Positions 13,955 to 20,660 of a DNA stretch of 22,368 nucleotides are shown one piece after another. Position numbers and translations under genes: made by a program. How positions within the stretch are numbered: the first letter of the stretch is position 1; the number at the start of each line of letters is the position of its first letter. The notes under the pieces are model-generated. The model was not told the DNA's origin. It was given only the letters and a program-made list of their open reading frames with translations, and searched no databases. This DNA is from an uncultured Clostridia bacterium (GTDB lineage: Bacteria > Bacillota > Clostridia > UBA1381 > UMGS1253), in NCBI GenBank assembly GCA_937892135.1, contig CALAUK010000121.1:1-22368 (forward strand), given 5' to 3'.

Positions 13955-13983
13955 AGTATAGCATACAAAAAGCGCAAAATCTA
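13955..13983 (-). promoter_or_regulatory. Extended -10 promoter of the structured RNA
   Basis: On the minus strand TGC followed by TATACT (-10 at 13960-13955), an extended -10. The hexamer 17 nt upstream (TAGATT, 13983-13978) is a weak -35. Confidence 0.6.
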
Positions 13984-14006
13984 TTGGCAAATTAACAAAA
14001 ATTTCC

Positions 14007-14061
14007 ACCTCGTTTTTGTTTAAAAGGCAGAAATTTATTTTATACCTCATTTTTTTGTTTA
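14007..14061. repeat. Imperfect direct repeat upstream of the structured RNA
   Basis: ACCTCGTTTTTGTTTA (14007-14022) recurs as ACCTCATTTTTTTGTTTA (14044-14061), about 37 nt apart. On the minus strand each copy reads as an AAACAAAAA...GAGGT element upstream of the RNA promoter. It could be a regulator site. Confidence 0.45.
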
Positions 14062-14087
14062 CAAGCACATATTTTATGTGTTATAAT
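14058..14087 (+). promoter_or_regulatory. Promoter-like sequence facing a terminator
   Basis: TTTACA (14058-14063), 18-nt spacer, TATAAT (14082-14087). The spacer contains the inverted repeat CACATA-TTT-TATGTG. The only thing downstream is the hairpin at 14092-14118, so any transcript would be tiny; it may be a chance match. Confidence 0.35.
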
Positions 14088-14091
14088 AAAG

Positions 14092-14118
14092 AAGTGGGGC
14101 AGAAAAAAGGCCCCACTT
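14092..14118. terminator. Terminator after gtrA
   Basis: AAGTGGGGC (14092-14100), 9-nt loop, GCCCCACTT (14110-14118). The plus-strand side has a long T-rich tail; the minus-strand side (gtrA) has only CTTTATT. Probably the end of the comF operon. Confidence 0.75.
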
Positions 14119-14517
14119 TTATTTTTTCTTTTTAAAAATAACAAGCTTACTTGCGATATAATTAAACACAATAACTATAATATTTATAATTATTTTAATT
14201 ACAAAAGAATTAAACTGCATCTTCTCGATGAAAACAAAGGTCATCGCTATATCAAAAACACCTGATATAACTCTCGCCAGAAAAAACGAGGTTATTTGCT
14301 TTAAATACCCAACAAAACTGTCAGGTGAAGACTCAAACACAAACTTGCAGTTTGTTATATATGCAAAAAGCACCGCTAAAACCCAAGCAGCAACTGTGCT
14401 TAATGTCGGAGATAAAAACTTTTCAAACAAAAAGTAACAAACGAAATTAACCGCTGTTGTTAAAACTCCCATAATCACATACAAAACAAGTTCTTTTGTA
14501 AGCTTTTTATTTTTCAT
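14119..14517 (-). CDS. GtrA-like membrane protein
   Basis: A 132-residue protein of the GtrA family, proposed to help move lipid-linked sugars across the membrane. Four hydrophobic segments fit the family fold: about 10-30, 38-57, 72-95 and 104-124. Family features are GVLTTAVNFVCYFLFEKFL near the start, the ITNCKFVFE stretch after helix 2, and a final NYIASKLVIFKKKK. ATG 14517 follows GGGAGAAAG. It starts 20 bp after trmB and is the last gene of the comF-mgtC-trmB-gtrA operon. No glycosyltransferase is adjacent, so its substrate is unknown. Confidence 0.88.
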   Translation of the reverse strand: MKNKKLTKELVLYVIMGVLTTAVNFVCYFLFEKFLSPTLSTVAAWVLAVLFAYITNCKFVFESSPDSFVGYLKQITSFFLARVISGVFDIAMTFVFIEKMQFNSFVIKIIINIIVIVFNYIASKLVIFKKKK

Positions 14518-14537
14518 ACCGCTTTCTCCCGAATTTT

Positions 14538-15176
14538 TTAAAACTTAACCTCGCATCTGTAAATAGGAAAACCCTTTTCAGAAAAATTCTTCTCGTACTC
14601 AGTCATAACATTGTTTTCCATTTTGCTGTTATGCAAGTCAAAAGTAATATTTTTCATTCTTAGCCCGAAGTCCGAAAACGAGTTTAAAGAAAACTCAAAT
14701 AGCTTTGAATTGTCGGTTTTAAAATGAACTTCTCCCCCGCGTTTAAGAATTTTTTTATACATTTCAAGAAAAGTCTTATATGTAAGACGCCTTTTTCGCT
14801 GATAATACTTGTGCCACGGGTCACAGAAATTAATATAAATCCTGTCGCATTTGCTTTTTGAATCAAACTCATTTAAAAATGATGCATCACCTAAAACAAG
14901 ACGCACATTTTTAAGCTCTTCTGCCTTTACCTTTTCAGCGGCAAGTAGCAAAACATCAGGGTTTTTCTCAATAGCAAGGAAGTTAACGTCAGGATAAAGC
15001 TTTGCCATGCCACAAACAAACGCTCCCTTTCCACAGCCTATTTCGATATGAAGAGGTTTTCTCTTGTTTTTGAATATAGCCTTTATATCCTCTTTATAGT
15101 CTGTTATATTACTTACAATATAATCACCACAACAAGAAAGGCGCTCTTCCCTGTGTTTTTTTCTTCTCATTCGCAT
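14538..15176 (-). CDS. trmB: tRNA (guanine-N7-)-methyltransferase TrmB
   Basis: A SAM-dependent enzyme making m7G46 in tRNA variable loops. It has 212 residues, starting at ATG 15176 after GAGAGG. The SAM site reads IEIGCGKGAFV (about 44-54), followed by the acidic residue in LAIEKN. The substrate-binding segment FCDPWHKYYQRKRRLT corresponds to the family FPDPWxKxRHxKRRL, with His replacing the usual Pro after W. FKTDN and the C-terminal TEYEKNF (family TxYE motif) are also present. It lies 17 bp after mgtC and 20 bp before gtrA. Confidence 0.95.
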   Translation of the reverse strand: MRMRRKKHREERLSCCGDYIVSNITDYKEDIKAIFKNKRKPLHIEIGCGKGAFVCGMAKLYPDVNFLAIEKNPDVLLLAAEKVKAEELKNVRLVLGDASFLNEFDSKSKCDRIYINFCDPWHKYYQRKRRLTYKTFLEMYKKILKRGGEVHFKTDNSKLFEFSLNSFSDFGLRMKNITFDLHNSKMENNVMTEYEKNFSEKGFPIYRCEVKF

Positions 15177-15193
15177 ATGTTTGCCTCTCTTTT

Positions 15194-15874
15194 TTAATTC
15201 GCTGCATGAGGAATCGCAGAAAGCACTGTCTCCTTTGATACTATTTCAGCAACAAGTTGGTCGAAATCAACATCCTGAGCAACTGAAAAATCAATAATTA
15301 CTTTCTGAACTTCGCCTTCGGCCTTACCAAATTTTACAGACTTTATCTTCGCCATATTATCAGATAAAAGACCTAAAATGTCACGAACTCCGTCACGAGT
15401 TTTACAATCAATCTCAATAACATGTCTGCTTGAGCGGTTTTGTAGCTTCTGTCCGAAAGAACGAAGACCAAGCATCGCAATCATCATAAGCGCAACAACA
15501 GAAATAGCAGTTATGTAATATCCCGCACCCACTACAATACCAATACAGGCGGTAGTCCATATACCTGCCGCAGTTGTTATACCTCTAATACGGCTTCCGT
15601 CTAATATAATACTTCCCGCGCCAAGAAAACCTATACCGCTTATTACCTGAGCACTAAGTCTTGCAGGGTCGCCGAAATAACGGATCGACATCTGCTCGCC
15701 TATTATCATAACTGCCGCTGCACCAAGGCATACAATAATATGAGTACGAAGACCCGCTTCGTGACGGTTACCGCTTCTCTCAAAACCTATTATACCGCCT
15801 AAAATTGCCGCAACAACCAATCTTAAAATCACCACAAGATTAAAACTATCACTTAATTCAGGAAAAATTTCCAT
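15194..15874 (-). CDS. MgtC/SapB family membrane protein
   Basis: A 226-residue protein. N-terminal hydrophobic segments (about 12-30, 45-60, 75-92, 97-130) carry the MgtC signature: LGGIIGFERSGNRHEAGLRT with THIIVCLGAA, then QVISGIGFLGAGSII and the GITTAAGIWTTACIGI block. The C-terminal 80 residues (HVIEIDCKTRDGVRDI onward) look like the soluble ACT-like domain found in longer MgtC/YhiD proteins. In pathogens MgtC modulates ATP synthase and Mg homeostasis; in this context the role is unknown. The AGGAG RBS is rather far (12 nt) from ATG 15874. Operon member between comF and trmB. Confidence 0.93.
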   Translation of the reverse strand: MEIFPELSDSFNLVVILRLVVAAILGGIIGFERSGNRHEAGLRTHIIVCLGAAAVMIIGEQMSIRYFGDPARLSAQVISGIGFLGAGSIILDGSRIRGITTAAGIWTTACIGIVVGAGYYITAISVVALMMIAMLGLRSFGQKLQNRSSRHVIEIDCKTRDGVRDILGLLSDNMAKIKSVKFGKAEGEVQKVIIDFSVAQDVDFDQLVAEIVSKETVLSAIPHAAN

Positions 15875-15892
15875 CTTTAAATTACACTCCTA

Positions 15893-16564
15893 TCATTTAA
15901 TATTCCTTTTTGCTAAAGTTATGCCGACAATCCTCTTTGCTCCCGCCTTTTTAAGCTCCTTTGCACATTCATTTAAGGTTACTCCCGTTGTGCAAACATC
16001 GTCAACCAAGAGAATTGATTTTTCTGACATATCCTCTATGCAAGTAAAACATCCCTTTATACTTTCCGCTCTTTCAACTGCGCTTTTAAGACTTTGCGCC
16101 TTATCCGCCTCTTTAATCCTTATAAGAGCGTCACAATTTAATTTTGCATCAGAAAACTTTAATTTGTCCGCTAACAGTTCTGCCTGATTATACCCCCTCT
16201 TTTTTAATTTCTTTTCGCCCATAGGCACAGGGATTATGTAATCAAAATTTTCGAACTCATAAACCTCACGCAAAGTTTCGTTCATAAAAAATGCAAGGCT
16301 TTCTGCATAATAGTCTTTTGAATAAAACTTAAATGCTATAACAGCGTCTCTAACCCTATCTTTATATTCAAACGGTGATAAAAGATAGTTTACATTCTCG
16401 CCATAAACATCAAAGCTTCTTCTTCCCTCTTCTAAAGGAACACTTTTTTCGCAATTTTCGCATACCAAAATGTCTTTTTCCTCTTCGATTACTTCGCCGC
16501 AGAAAATACAGCGCCTCGGAAAGAAAATTTCTTTTAAAAACCATATAACTTTTGAAAATAACAT
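15893..16564 (-). CDS. comF: ComF-type phosphoribosyltransferase-like protein
   Basis: ComF-family protein, associated with DNA uptake in competent Firmicutes but widespread in non-competent ones. It has 223 residues from ATG 16564; GTG 16567 directly before is an alternative. The N-terminal zinc finger has C19, C22, C35 and C38. The PRTase domain follows, with FDYIIPVPMGEKKLKKRGYN (the typical PVPxxxxRxxxRGFNQ region, with Y for F) and the PRPP loop ILLVDDVCTTGVTL near residue 185. It is the first gene of the comF-mgtC-trmB-gtrA operon. No comFA is adjacent. Confidence 0.92.
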   Translation of the reverse strand: MLFSKVIWFLKEIFFPRRCIFCGEVIEEEKDILVCENCEKSVPLEEGRRSFDVYGENVNYLLSPFEYKDRVRDAVIAFKFYSKDYYAESLAFFMNETLREVYEFENFDYIIPVPMGEKKLKKRGYNQAELLADKLKFSDAKLNCDALIRIKEADKAQSLKSAVERAESIKGCFTCIEDMSEKSILLVDDVCTTGVTLNECAKELKKAGAKRIVGITLAKRNIK

Positions 16565-16580
16565 CACAAAATCCCATCGT

Positions 16581-16598
16581 TAATAGAATATTCTATTA
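16581..16598. repeat. 18-bp perfect palindrome at the comF start site (candidate operator)
   Basis: TAATAGAATATTCTATTA, perfectly symmetrical, touching the -10 and covering the predicted transcription start of the comF operon. The position is ideal for repression. I do not recognise the regulator; it is not a clear Fur, LexA or CodY box. Confidence 0.6.
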
Positions 16599-16626
16599 TT
16601 TTACCACACATTATACCCAAAGTCAA
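16598..16626 (-). promoter_or_regulatory. Promoter of comF-mgtC-trmB-gtrA
   Basis: On the minus strand TTGACT (16626-16621), 17-nt spacer, TAAAAT (16603-16598) preceded by TGG (extended -10). A second TATAAT sits inside the spacer without a matching -35. Confidence 0.82.
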
Positions 16627-16688
16627 ATGGATTTTCCAAAATTTTAAAATTCTGTCTTTGTGTGTAAATTTTTCTTAAGTAAAAAACA

Positions 16689-16717
16689 TTGACACTTTAT
16701 GTAAAATATATTATAAT
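16689..16717 (+). promoter_or_regulatory. Consensus promoter of the hydG operon
   Basis: TTGACA (16689-16694), 17-nt spacer, TATAAT (16712-16717): a perfect sigma-A promoter. A leader of about 115 nt follows before hydG, so control is probably after initiation. Confidence 0.93.
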
Positions 16718-16723
16718 ATAAAT

Positions 16724-16838
16724 AGATTCTGACGGTAAAGGATTAATACCTGAGCCATAAGATGTGAGGCTTTTATATTTTTGGGCGTACTCTGTCTTAT
16801 GGCAGAGTATTTTATTTTATAGGCAAGGAGGATTTTTT
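16724..16838 (+). promoter_or_regulatory. Regulated leader of hydG (candidate riboswitch or attenuator)
   Basis: Predicted 5' UTR with GGTA/TACC hairpin (16734-16737 with 16747-16750), GAGCC/GGCTT hairpin (16752-16756 with 16768-16772), and a terminator at 16788-16818. GCCATAAGA (16754-16762) is the exact complement of TCTTATGGC (16795-16803), which makes up the terminator loop and the first base of its 3' arm. The same upstream segment also forms the 5' arm of the GAGCC hairpin. So two exclusive folds, or a loop-loop pseudoknot, are possible. It does not match the TPP, SAM-I, T-box, ZTP, fluoride or preQ1 cores I know. Confidence 0.62.
16788..16818 (+). terminator. Conditional terminator in the hydG leader
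   Basis: TACTCTG (16788-16794), loop TCTTATGG, CAGAGTA (16803-16809), then TTTTATTTT. It lies about 20 nt before the hydG start codon, between promoter and gene, so it can only make sense as a regulated stop. Confidence 0.75.
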
Positions 16839-18257
16839 ATGTACAATCCAAAATCATTAAAAGCAGAAGAATTTATATCTCACGAAGAAGTGCTTGACAC
16901 TTTGGCTTATGCAGATAAAAACAAAGACAATTTAGAGCTTGTAGATGCTTTAATAGAAAAGGCAAAAGAAAGAAAAGGTCTTACTCACAGAGAGGCAAGC
17001 GTTCTTTTAGCATGTGAAGACGAGGAAAGAATTAATAAAATATACGAGCTTGCAGCGCAGATTAAAAAAGATTTTTACGGCAACAGAATAGTTATGTTTG
17101 CGCCCTTGTATCTTTCTAATTATTGTGTTAACGGCTGTATTTACTGCCCGTATCATGCAAAAAACAAGCACATCGCAAGAAAAAAACTTTCACAGGAGGA
17201 TATCGTCCGCGAGGTAACAGCACTTCAGGATATGGGTCACAAGCGTCTTGCTTTAGAGGCAGGCGAGCATCCCACAATGAATCCCATTGAGTACATTTTA
17301 GAGTCTATTAAGACAATCTATTCTATAAAGCACAAGAATGGTGCTATAAGACGTGTAAACATCAACATAGCGGCTACAACCGTTGAAAACTACAGAAAGC
17401 TTAAAGAAGCAGGTATAGGCACATACATTCTGTTTCAGGAAACATATCACAAGGAAAGCTATGAAAAGCTTCACCCAACAGGTCCTAAGCACGATTATGC
17501 ATATCACACTGAGGCTATGGACCGTGCTATGCAGGGCGGAATTGACGATGTAGGCTTAGGAGTTTTATTTGGCCTTGAGCTTTACCGTTATGAATTTGCG
17601 GCGCTTTTGATGCACGCAGAGCATCTTGAGGCTGCTTTCGGTGTTGGTCCTCACACAATAAGTGTTCCAAGAATCAAAAAAGCAGACGATATAGACCCGT
17701 CCGCATTTGACAACAGTATTTCAGATGAAACCTTCGCTAAGATTTGTGCGCTTATAAGAATAAGCGTTCCGTATACAGGTATGATTATTTCAACCCGAGA
17801 GTCCAAAGAAGTTCGTGAAAAGGTTATAAAGCTTGGTGTTTCTCAGATAAGCGGCGCATCAAGAACAAGCGTTGGCGGTTACGATGCTCCCGAAGAGGAG
17901 GACGATTGTTCAGAGCAGTTTGACGTAAGCGACAAGAGAACATTAGACCAGGTTGTTCGCTGGCTTATGGAATTAGGCTATATCCCCTCTTTTTGCACAG
18001 CTTGCTATCGAGAGGGCCGAACGGGCGACAGATTTATGTCTCTTTTAAAGAGCGGTCAGATACAAAACTGCTGCCATCCCAACGCTCTTATGACGCTTAA
18101 AGAATATTTAATGGACTATGCATCAGAAGAAACCAAAGAAATTGGTGAAAAGCTTATCCGCGCAGAGCTTGAAAATATTCCGAAAGAAAATGTCCGCAAA
18201 ATCTGCGAGGACAATTTAAGGAAAATCGGAGAAGGCATAAGAGATTTCCGCTTCTGA
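16839..18257 (+). CDS. hydG: [FeFe]-hydrogenase maturase HydG (tyrosine lyase, radical SAM)
   Basis: A radical SAM enzyme that cleaves tyrosine to p-cresol and dehydroglycine and yields the CO and CN ligands of the H-cluster. It has 472 residues, the family size. ATG 16839 is chosen because AAGGAGG (16825-16831) lies 7 bases before it. The radical SAM cluster is CX3CX2C at C96, C100, C103 (NYCVNGCIYC). The C-terminal auxiliary cluster motif CX2CX22C is present (C386, C389, C412), which separates HydG from the related thiamine enzyme ThiH. It is followed 19 bp later by hydF. Expression probably depends on the leader terminator. Confidence 0.96.
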   Translation: MYNPKSLKAEEFISHEEVLDTLAYADKNKDNLELVDALIEKAKERKGLTHREASVLLACEDEERINKIYELAAQIKKDFYGNRIVMFAPLYLSNYCVNGCIYCPYHAKNKHIARKKLSQEDIVREVTALQDMGHKRLALEAGEHPTMNPIEYILESIKTIYSIKHKNGAIRRVNINIAATTVENYRKLKEAGIGTYILFQETYHKESYEKLHPTGPKHDYAYHTEAMDRAMQGGIDDVGLGVLFGLELYRYEFAALLMHAEHLEAAFGVGPHTISVPRIKKADDIDPSAFDNSISDETFAKICALIRISVPYTGMIISTRESKEVREKVIKLGVSQISGASRTSVGGYDAPEEEDDCSEQFDVSDKRTLDQVVRWLMELGYIPSFCTACYREGRTGDRFMSLLKSGQIQNCCHPNALMTLKEYLMDYASEETKEIGEKLIRAELENIPKENVRKICEDNLRKIGEGIRDFRF

Positions 18258-18276
18258 TTATGAGAGGAGAATTTTG

Positions 18277-19473
18277 ATGGGTCTTAATGATACACCAAAT
18301 GCAAACAGAACACATATAGGCTTTTTCGGTATGCGAAATGCAGGAAAGTCGAGCCTTGTTAACGCTGTGACAGGTCAGAATATTGCAGTTGTTTCAGACG
18401 AAAAAGGAACAACAACAGACCCCGTATTTAAGGCTATGGAGCTTTTGCCTTTAGGCCCTGTTTCAATTATCGACACGCCCGGTTTTGACGATTCGGGAAA
18501 GCTTGGCGATTTAAGAGTTATTAAAACAAAACAGGTTTTAAATAAAACAGATATTGCCGTTTTGGTGGTAAATGCGGCTTTGCCTTTGTCAGATTTCGAC
18601 AATGAGCTTCTTGAGCTTTTTAAAAAGAAGAATATCCCCTATATTATATCTTATAATAAGGTGGACTTGGCAAAAGAAAAAATCAGCCTCAAGGAAAACG
18701 AGGTTTACACAAATGCCATAACAGGCGAGGGCGTGCATCTTTTAAAAGAAAAGCTAGCCACCCTTTTTAAGCCCGAAGAAGATAAGTTTATCGTATCAGA
18801 CCTCATTTCAGAAAAAGATTTCGTTTTGCTTGTTGTTCCGATAGATTCTTCCGCTCCAAAGGGAAGACTTATTTTGCCTCAGCAGCAAACCATACGAGAA
18901 ATCTTAGATAAAAATGCTACGGCCGTTGTAATAAAGGAAACAGAAATTAAACAAACTTTAGACTCACTTTTAGTAAAACCTAAGATGGTTATATGCGACA
19001 GTCAGGTTTTTAAAATAGCAAATGAAACTACCCCCGAAGATATACCACTTACTTCATTTTCTATTCTTATGTCAAGGTTTAAAGGCTTTTTAGAGCCTGC
19101 CGTAAGGGGCGTTTCAGCAATAAAAAATTTGAAAGACGGAGACACGGTCGTAATCTCAGAAGGATGTAGCCATCACAGGCAGTGCGAGGATATAGGAACA
19201 GTAAAAATCCCCCGTATGCTAAAAGAGTTTACCAAAAAAGATCTTAATTTCAAATTTACATCGGGAACTGAATTTTTAGAAAACCTGTCCTCTGCGGCAA
19301 TTGTTATTCACTGCGGAGGCTGTATGCTTAACCAGCGCGAAATGCTGTACCGCTTAAGCTGCGCCGAAGACGCAGGCGTTCCGTTTACTAACTACGGAAT
19401 TGCGCTTTCATATATGCAGGGCATTTTAAAAAGAAGCATATCGGTTTTTCCCGAGCTTTCAAAGCTTGTTTAA
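18277..19473 (+). CDS. hydF: [FeFe]-hydrogenase maturation GTPase HydF
   Basis: Scaffold GTPase on which the 2Fe subcluster is assembled before transfer to hydrogenase. It has 398 residues from ATG 18277 (RBS AGAGGAGA). GTPase motifs: P-loop GMRNAGKSS (18-26), TTTDP switch I, DTPGFDD (G3) and NKVD (G4). The C-terminal iron-sulfur ligands fit the HydF pattern CxHx44-53HCxxC: C297, H299, then H345, C346 and C349. It lies 19 bp after hydG and 15 bp before the ACT-like gene. hydE, the third maturase, is not in the window. Confidence 0.96.
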   Translation: MGLNDTPNANRTHIGFFGMRNAGKSSLVNAVTGQNIAVVSDEKGTTTDPVFKAMELLPLGPVSIIDTPGFDDSGKLGDLRVIKTKQVLNKTDIAVLVVNAALPLSDFDNELLELFKKKNIPYIISYNKVDLAKEKISLKENEVYTNAITGEGVHLLKEKLATLFKPEEDKFIVSDLISEKDFVLLVVPIDSSAPKGRLILPQQQTIREILDKNATAVVIKETEIKQTLDSLLVKPKMVICDSQVFKIANETTPEDIPLTSFSILMSRFKGFLEPAVRGVSAIKNLKDGDTVVISEGCSHHRQCEDIGTVKIPRMLKEFTKKDLNFKFTSGTEFLENLSSAAIVIHCGGCMLNQREMLYRLSCAEDAGVPFTNYGIALSYMQGILKRSISVFPELSKLV

Positions 19474-19488
19474 AGAAAGGATAATACT

Positions 19489-19740
19489 ATGGCTGACGAA
19501 AAAAGAGTTGCACTTATCTCCGTAATGGTTACGGATACAGAGAGCGTTGAGAAACTAAATCATATACTTCACGAATTTCGTGAATATATAATCGGAAGAA
19601 TGGGGCTTCCCTATCCTAAAAAGGATTTGTGCCTTATCTCCATCGCCATTGATGCTCCTATGAATGAAATTAACTCATTATCAGGAAAAATAGGAAGTCT
19701 TAAAGGCGTAAGCTCAAAGGCTGTTTATTCAAACTTTTAA
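19489..19740 (+). CDS. TM1266-type ACT-fold protein (iron-only hydrogenase system regulator)
   Basis: An 83-residue small protein with RBS AAAGGA. The layout (KRVALISVMVTDTESVEKLN, then HEFREYIIGRMGLPYPKKD, then LISIAIDAPMNEINSLSGKIG) fits the TM1266 family, named as putative iron-only hydrogenase system regulators for their gene neighbourhood. The fold is ACT/ferredoxin-like, resembling NikR C-terminal domains. It has no DNA-binding part, so a direct regulator role is unproven; it may bind metal or small ligand. Last gene of the hydG-hydF operon. Confidence 0.88.
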   Translation: MADEKRVALISVMVTDTESVEKLNHILHEFREYIIGRMGLPYPKKDLCLISIAIDAPMNEINSLSGKIGSLKGVSSKAVYSNF

Positions 19741-19744
19741 AACA

Positions 19745-19773
19745 AAAAGACGGGTTTTAAAAACCCGTCTTTT
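19745..19773. terminator. Bidirectional terminator between the hyd operon and the PHP gene
   Basis: AAAAGACGGGTTT (19745-19757), loop TAA, AAACCCGTCTTTT (19761-19773). It ends transcripts from both sides of a convergent pair. Confidence 0.93.
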
Positions 19774-20647
19774 ACTTTATCTCTATAATATTGCTCCATG
19801 CATAATTTCCGTTTTCATCTTTTACCTCAGCTCTTACCCACTTGTTCCACTCTGGTATATCATATTCAGCGTGAGTAAGACCTTTTCCTCTTGTGGCCTT
19901 GCCCGCAGCCCACGAGCTGTTTGATAAAATATCTATTAAAACACATTCGGAGCAGTCGACAATTATCTTATTTCCCTCTCTTCTTATATGAACCTCAGGG
20001 CCTTGAGTTGCGTAAAAATCCCCATTTTTAACAGCGTCTAAAATATCTTTCTGACTGTTTGATTTTGCACGAACCATTATATAAGACTTTGTCTCATCAG
20101 TGCCATCGTAAAAATGGGTATCGTCTGTTGCAACAAGCGGATAGTATCTTCCCATATTAGATAATAAATCAACAAAATATCCCGAATAAGGTCTCGTGCT
20201 CTGCCCTGTATTTGAAACAGAATTATATATTTCGGTTGCATCAATTCCCGAAAGCTCCATAGCCTCCTCAGGAGAATTTAAAGACCATGCGGGGTGCGCC
20301 AAAATAACCAATCCGCCCTCTTTTTTTATAGCGTCTATAACTTCCTGACGGCTTTCTCTTCCGCGTTCTAAATCAGGCTTTCTTTTCATTCCAACACCAA
20401 CAATATGCATAACATCAACCGTAGTGTCTGCCACGCCAAAATTATACTCACAGCCTGATATAATTTTAAGTCCGTCAATTTCGCCTTCCTTATAAAATTT
20501 CCAGTGGTCAGTTATAGCAATTGCATCAAAGCCTGCATCTTTATATATCTTAGCAGCTTCCTCAGGCGTAGCACGCCCGTCTGATAATTTTGTGTGAATA
20601 TGAAGACCGACTTTATATCGGTCATTTCCAAAAATATCTTTTTGCAT
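19772..20647 (-). CDS. PHP-domain metal-dependent phosphoesterase
   Basis: A 291-residue protein starting at ATG 20647 (GGAGG four bases upstream); a TTG at 20671 overlapping the xth end is less likely. PHP metal ligands are visible: HIHTKLSDG (H16, H18, D23), AITDHW, the ILAHPAW block, and VATDDTHF. About 70 C-terminal residues form a beta-rich extension (RREGNKIIVDCSECVLIDI onward), as in CehA/McbA-like PHP proteins. The substrate is unknown; nucleotide phosphoesters are typical of the class. It lies 13 bp after the exodeoxyribonuclease III gene and is co-transcribed, but a shared repair function is only a suggestion. Confidence 0.9.
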   Translation of the reverse strand: MQKDIFGNDRYKVGLHIHTKLSDGRATPEEAAKIYKDAGFDAIAITDHWKFYKEGEIDGLKIISGCEYNFGVADTTVDVMHIVGVGMKRKPDLERGRESRQEVIDAIKKEGGLVILAHPAWSLNSPEEAMELSGIDATEIYNSVSNTGQSTRPYSGYFVDLLSNMGRYYPLVATDDTHFYDGTDETKSYIMVRAKSNSQKDILDAVKNGDFYATQGPEVHIRREGNKIIVDCSECVLIDILSNSSWAAGKATRGKGLTHAEYDIPEWNKWVRAEVKDENGNYAWSNIIEIK

Positions 20648-20660
20648 ATTTCCTCCGCTT

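Noticed and set aside
13593..13961. A 122-codon open frame on the plus strand opposite the structured RNA
   Set aside because: No RBS, an irregular composition with many Leu/Phe/Ser from a pyrimidine-rich strand, and it begins inside the terminator hairpin of the minus-strand RNA. It is the mirror of a purine-rich transcript.
16762..16767. ATGTGA start-stop mini-ORF in the hydG leader
   Set aside because: No Shine-Dalgarno sequence before it; probably chance within the hairpin loop.
16724..16838. TPP riboswitch, suggested by CCTGAG in the hydG leader and the ThiH-like gene
   Set aside because: The second TPP-sensing arm and the closing stem are missing, and the gene has HydG, not ThiH, C-terminal cysteines.
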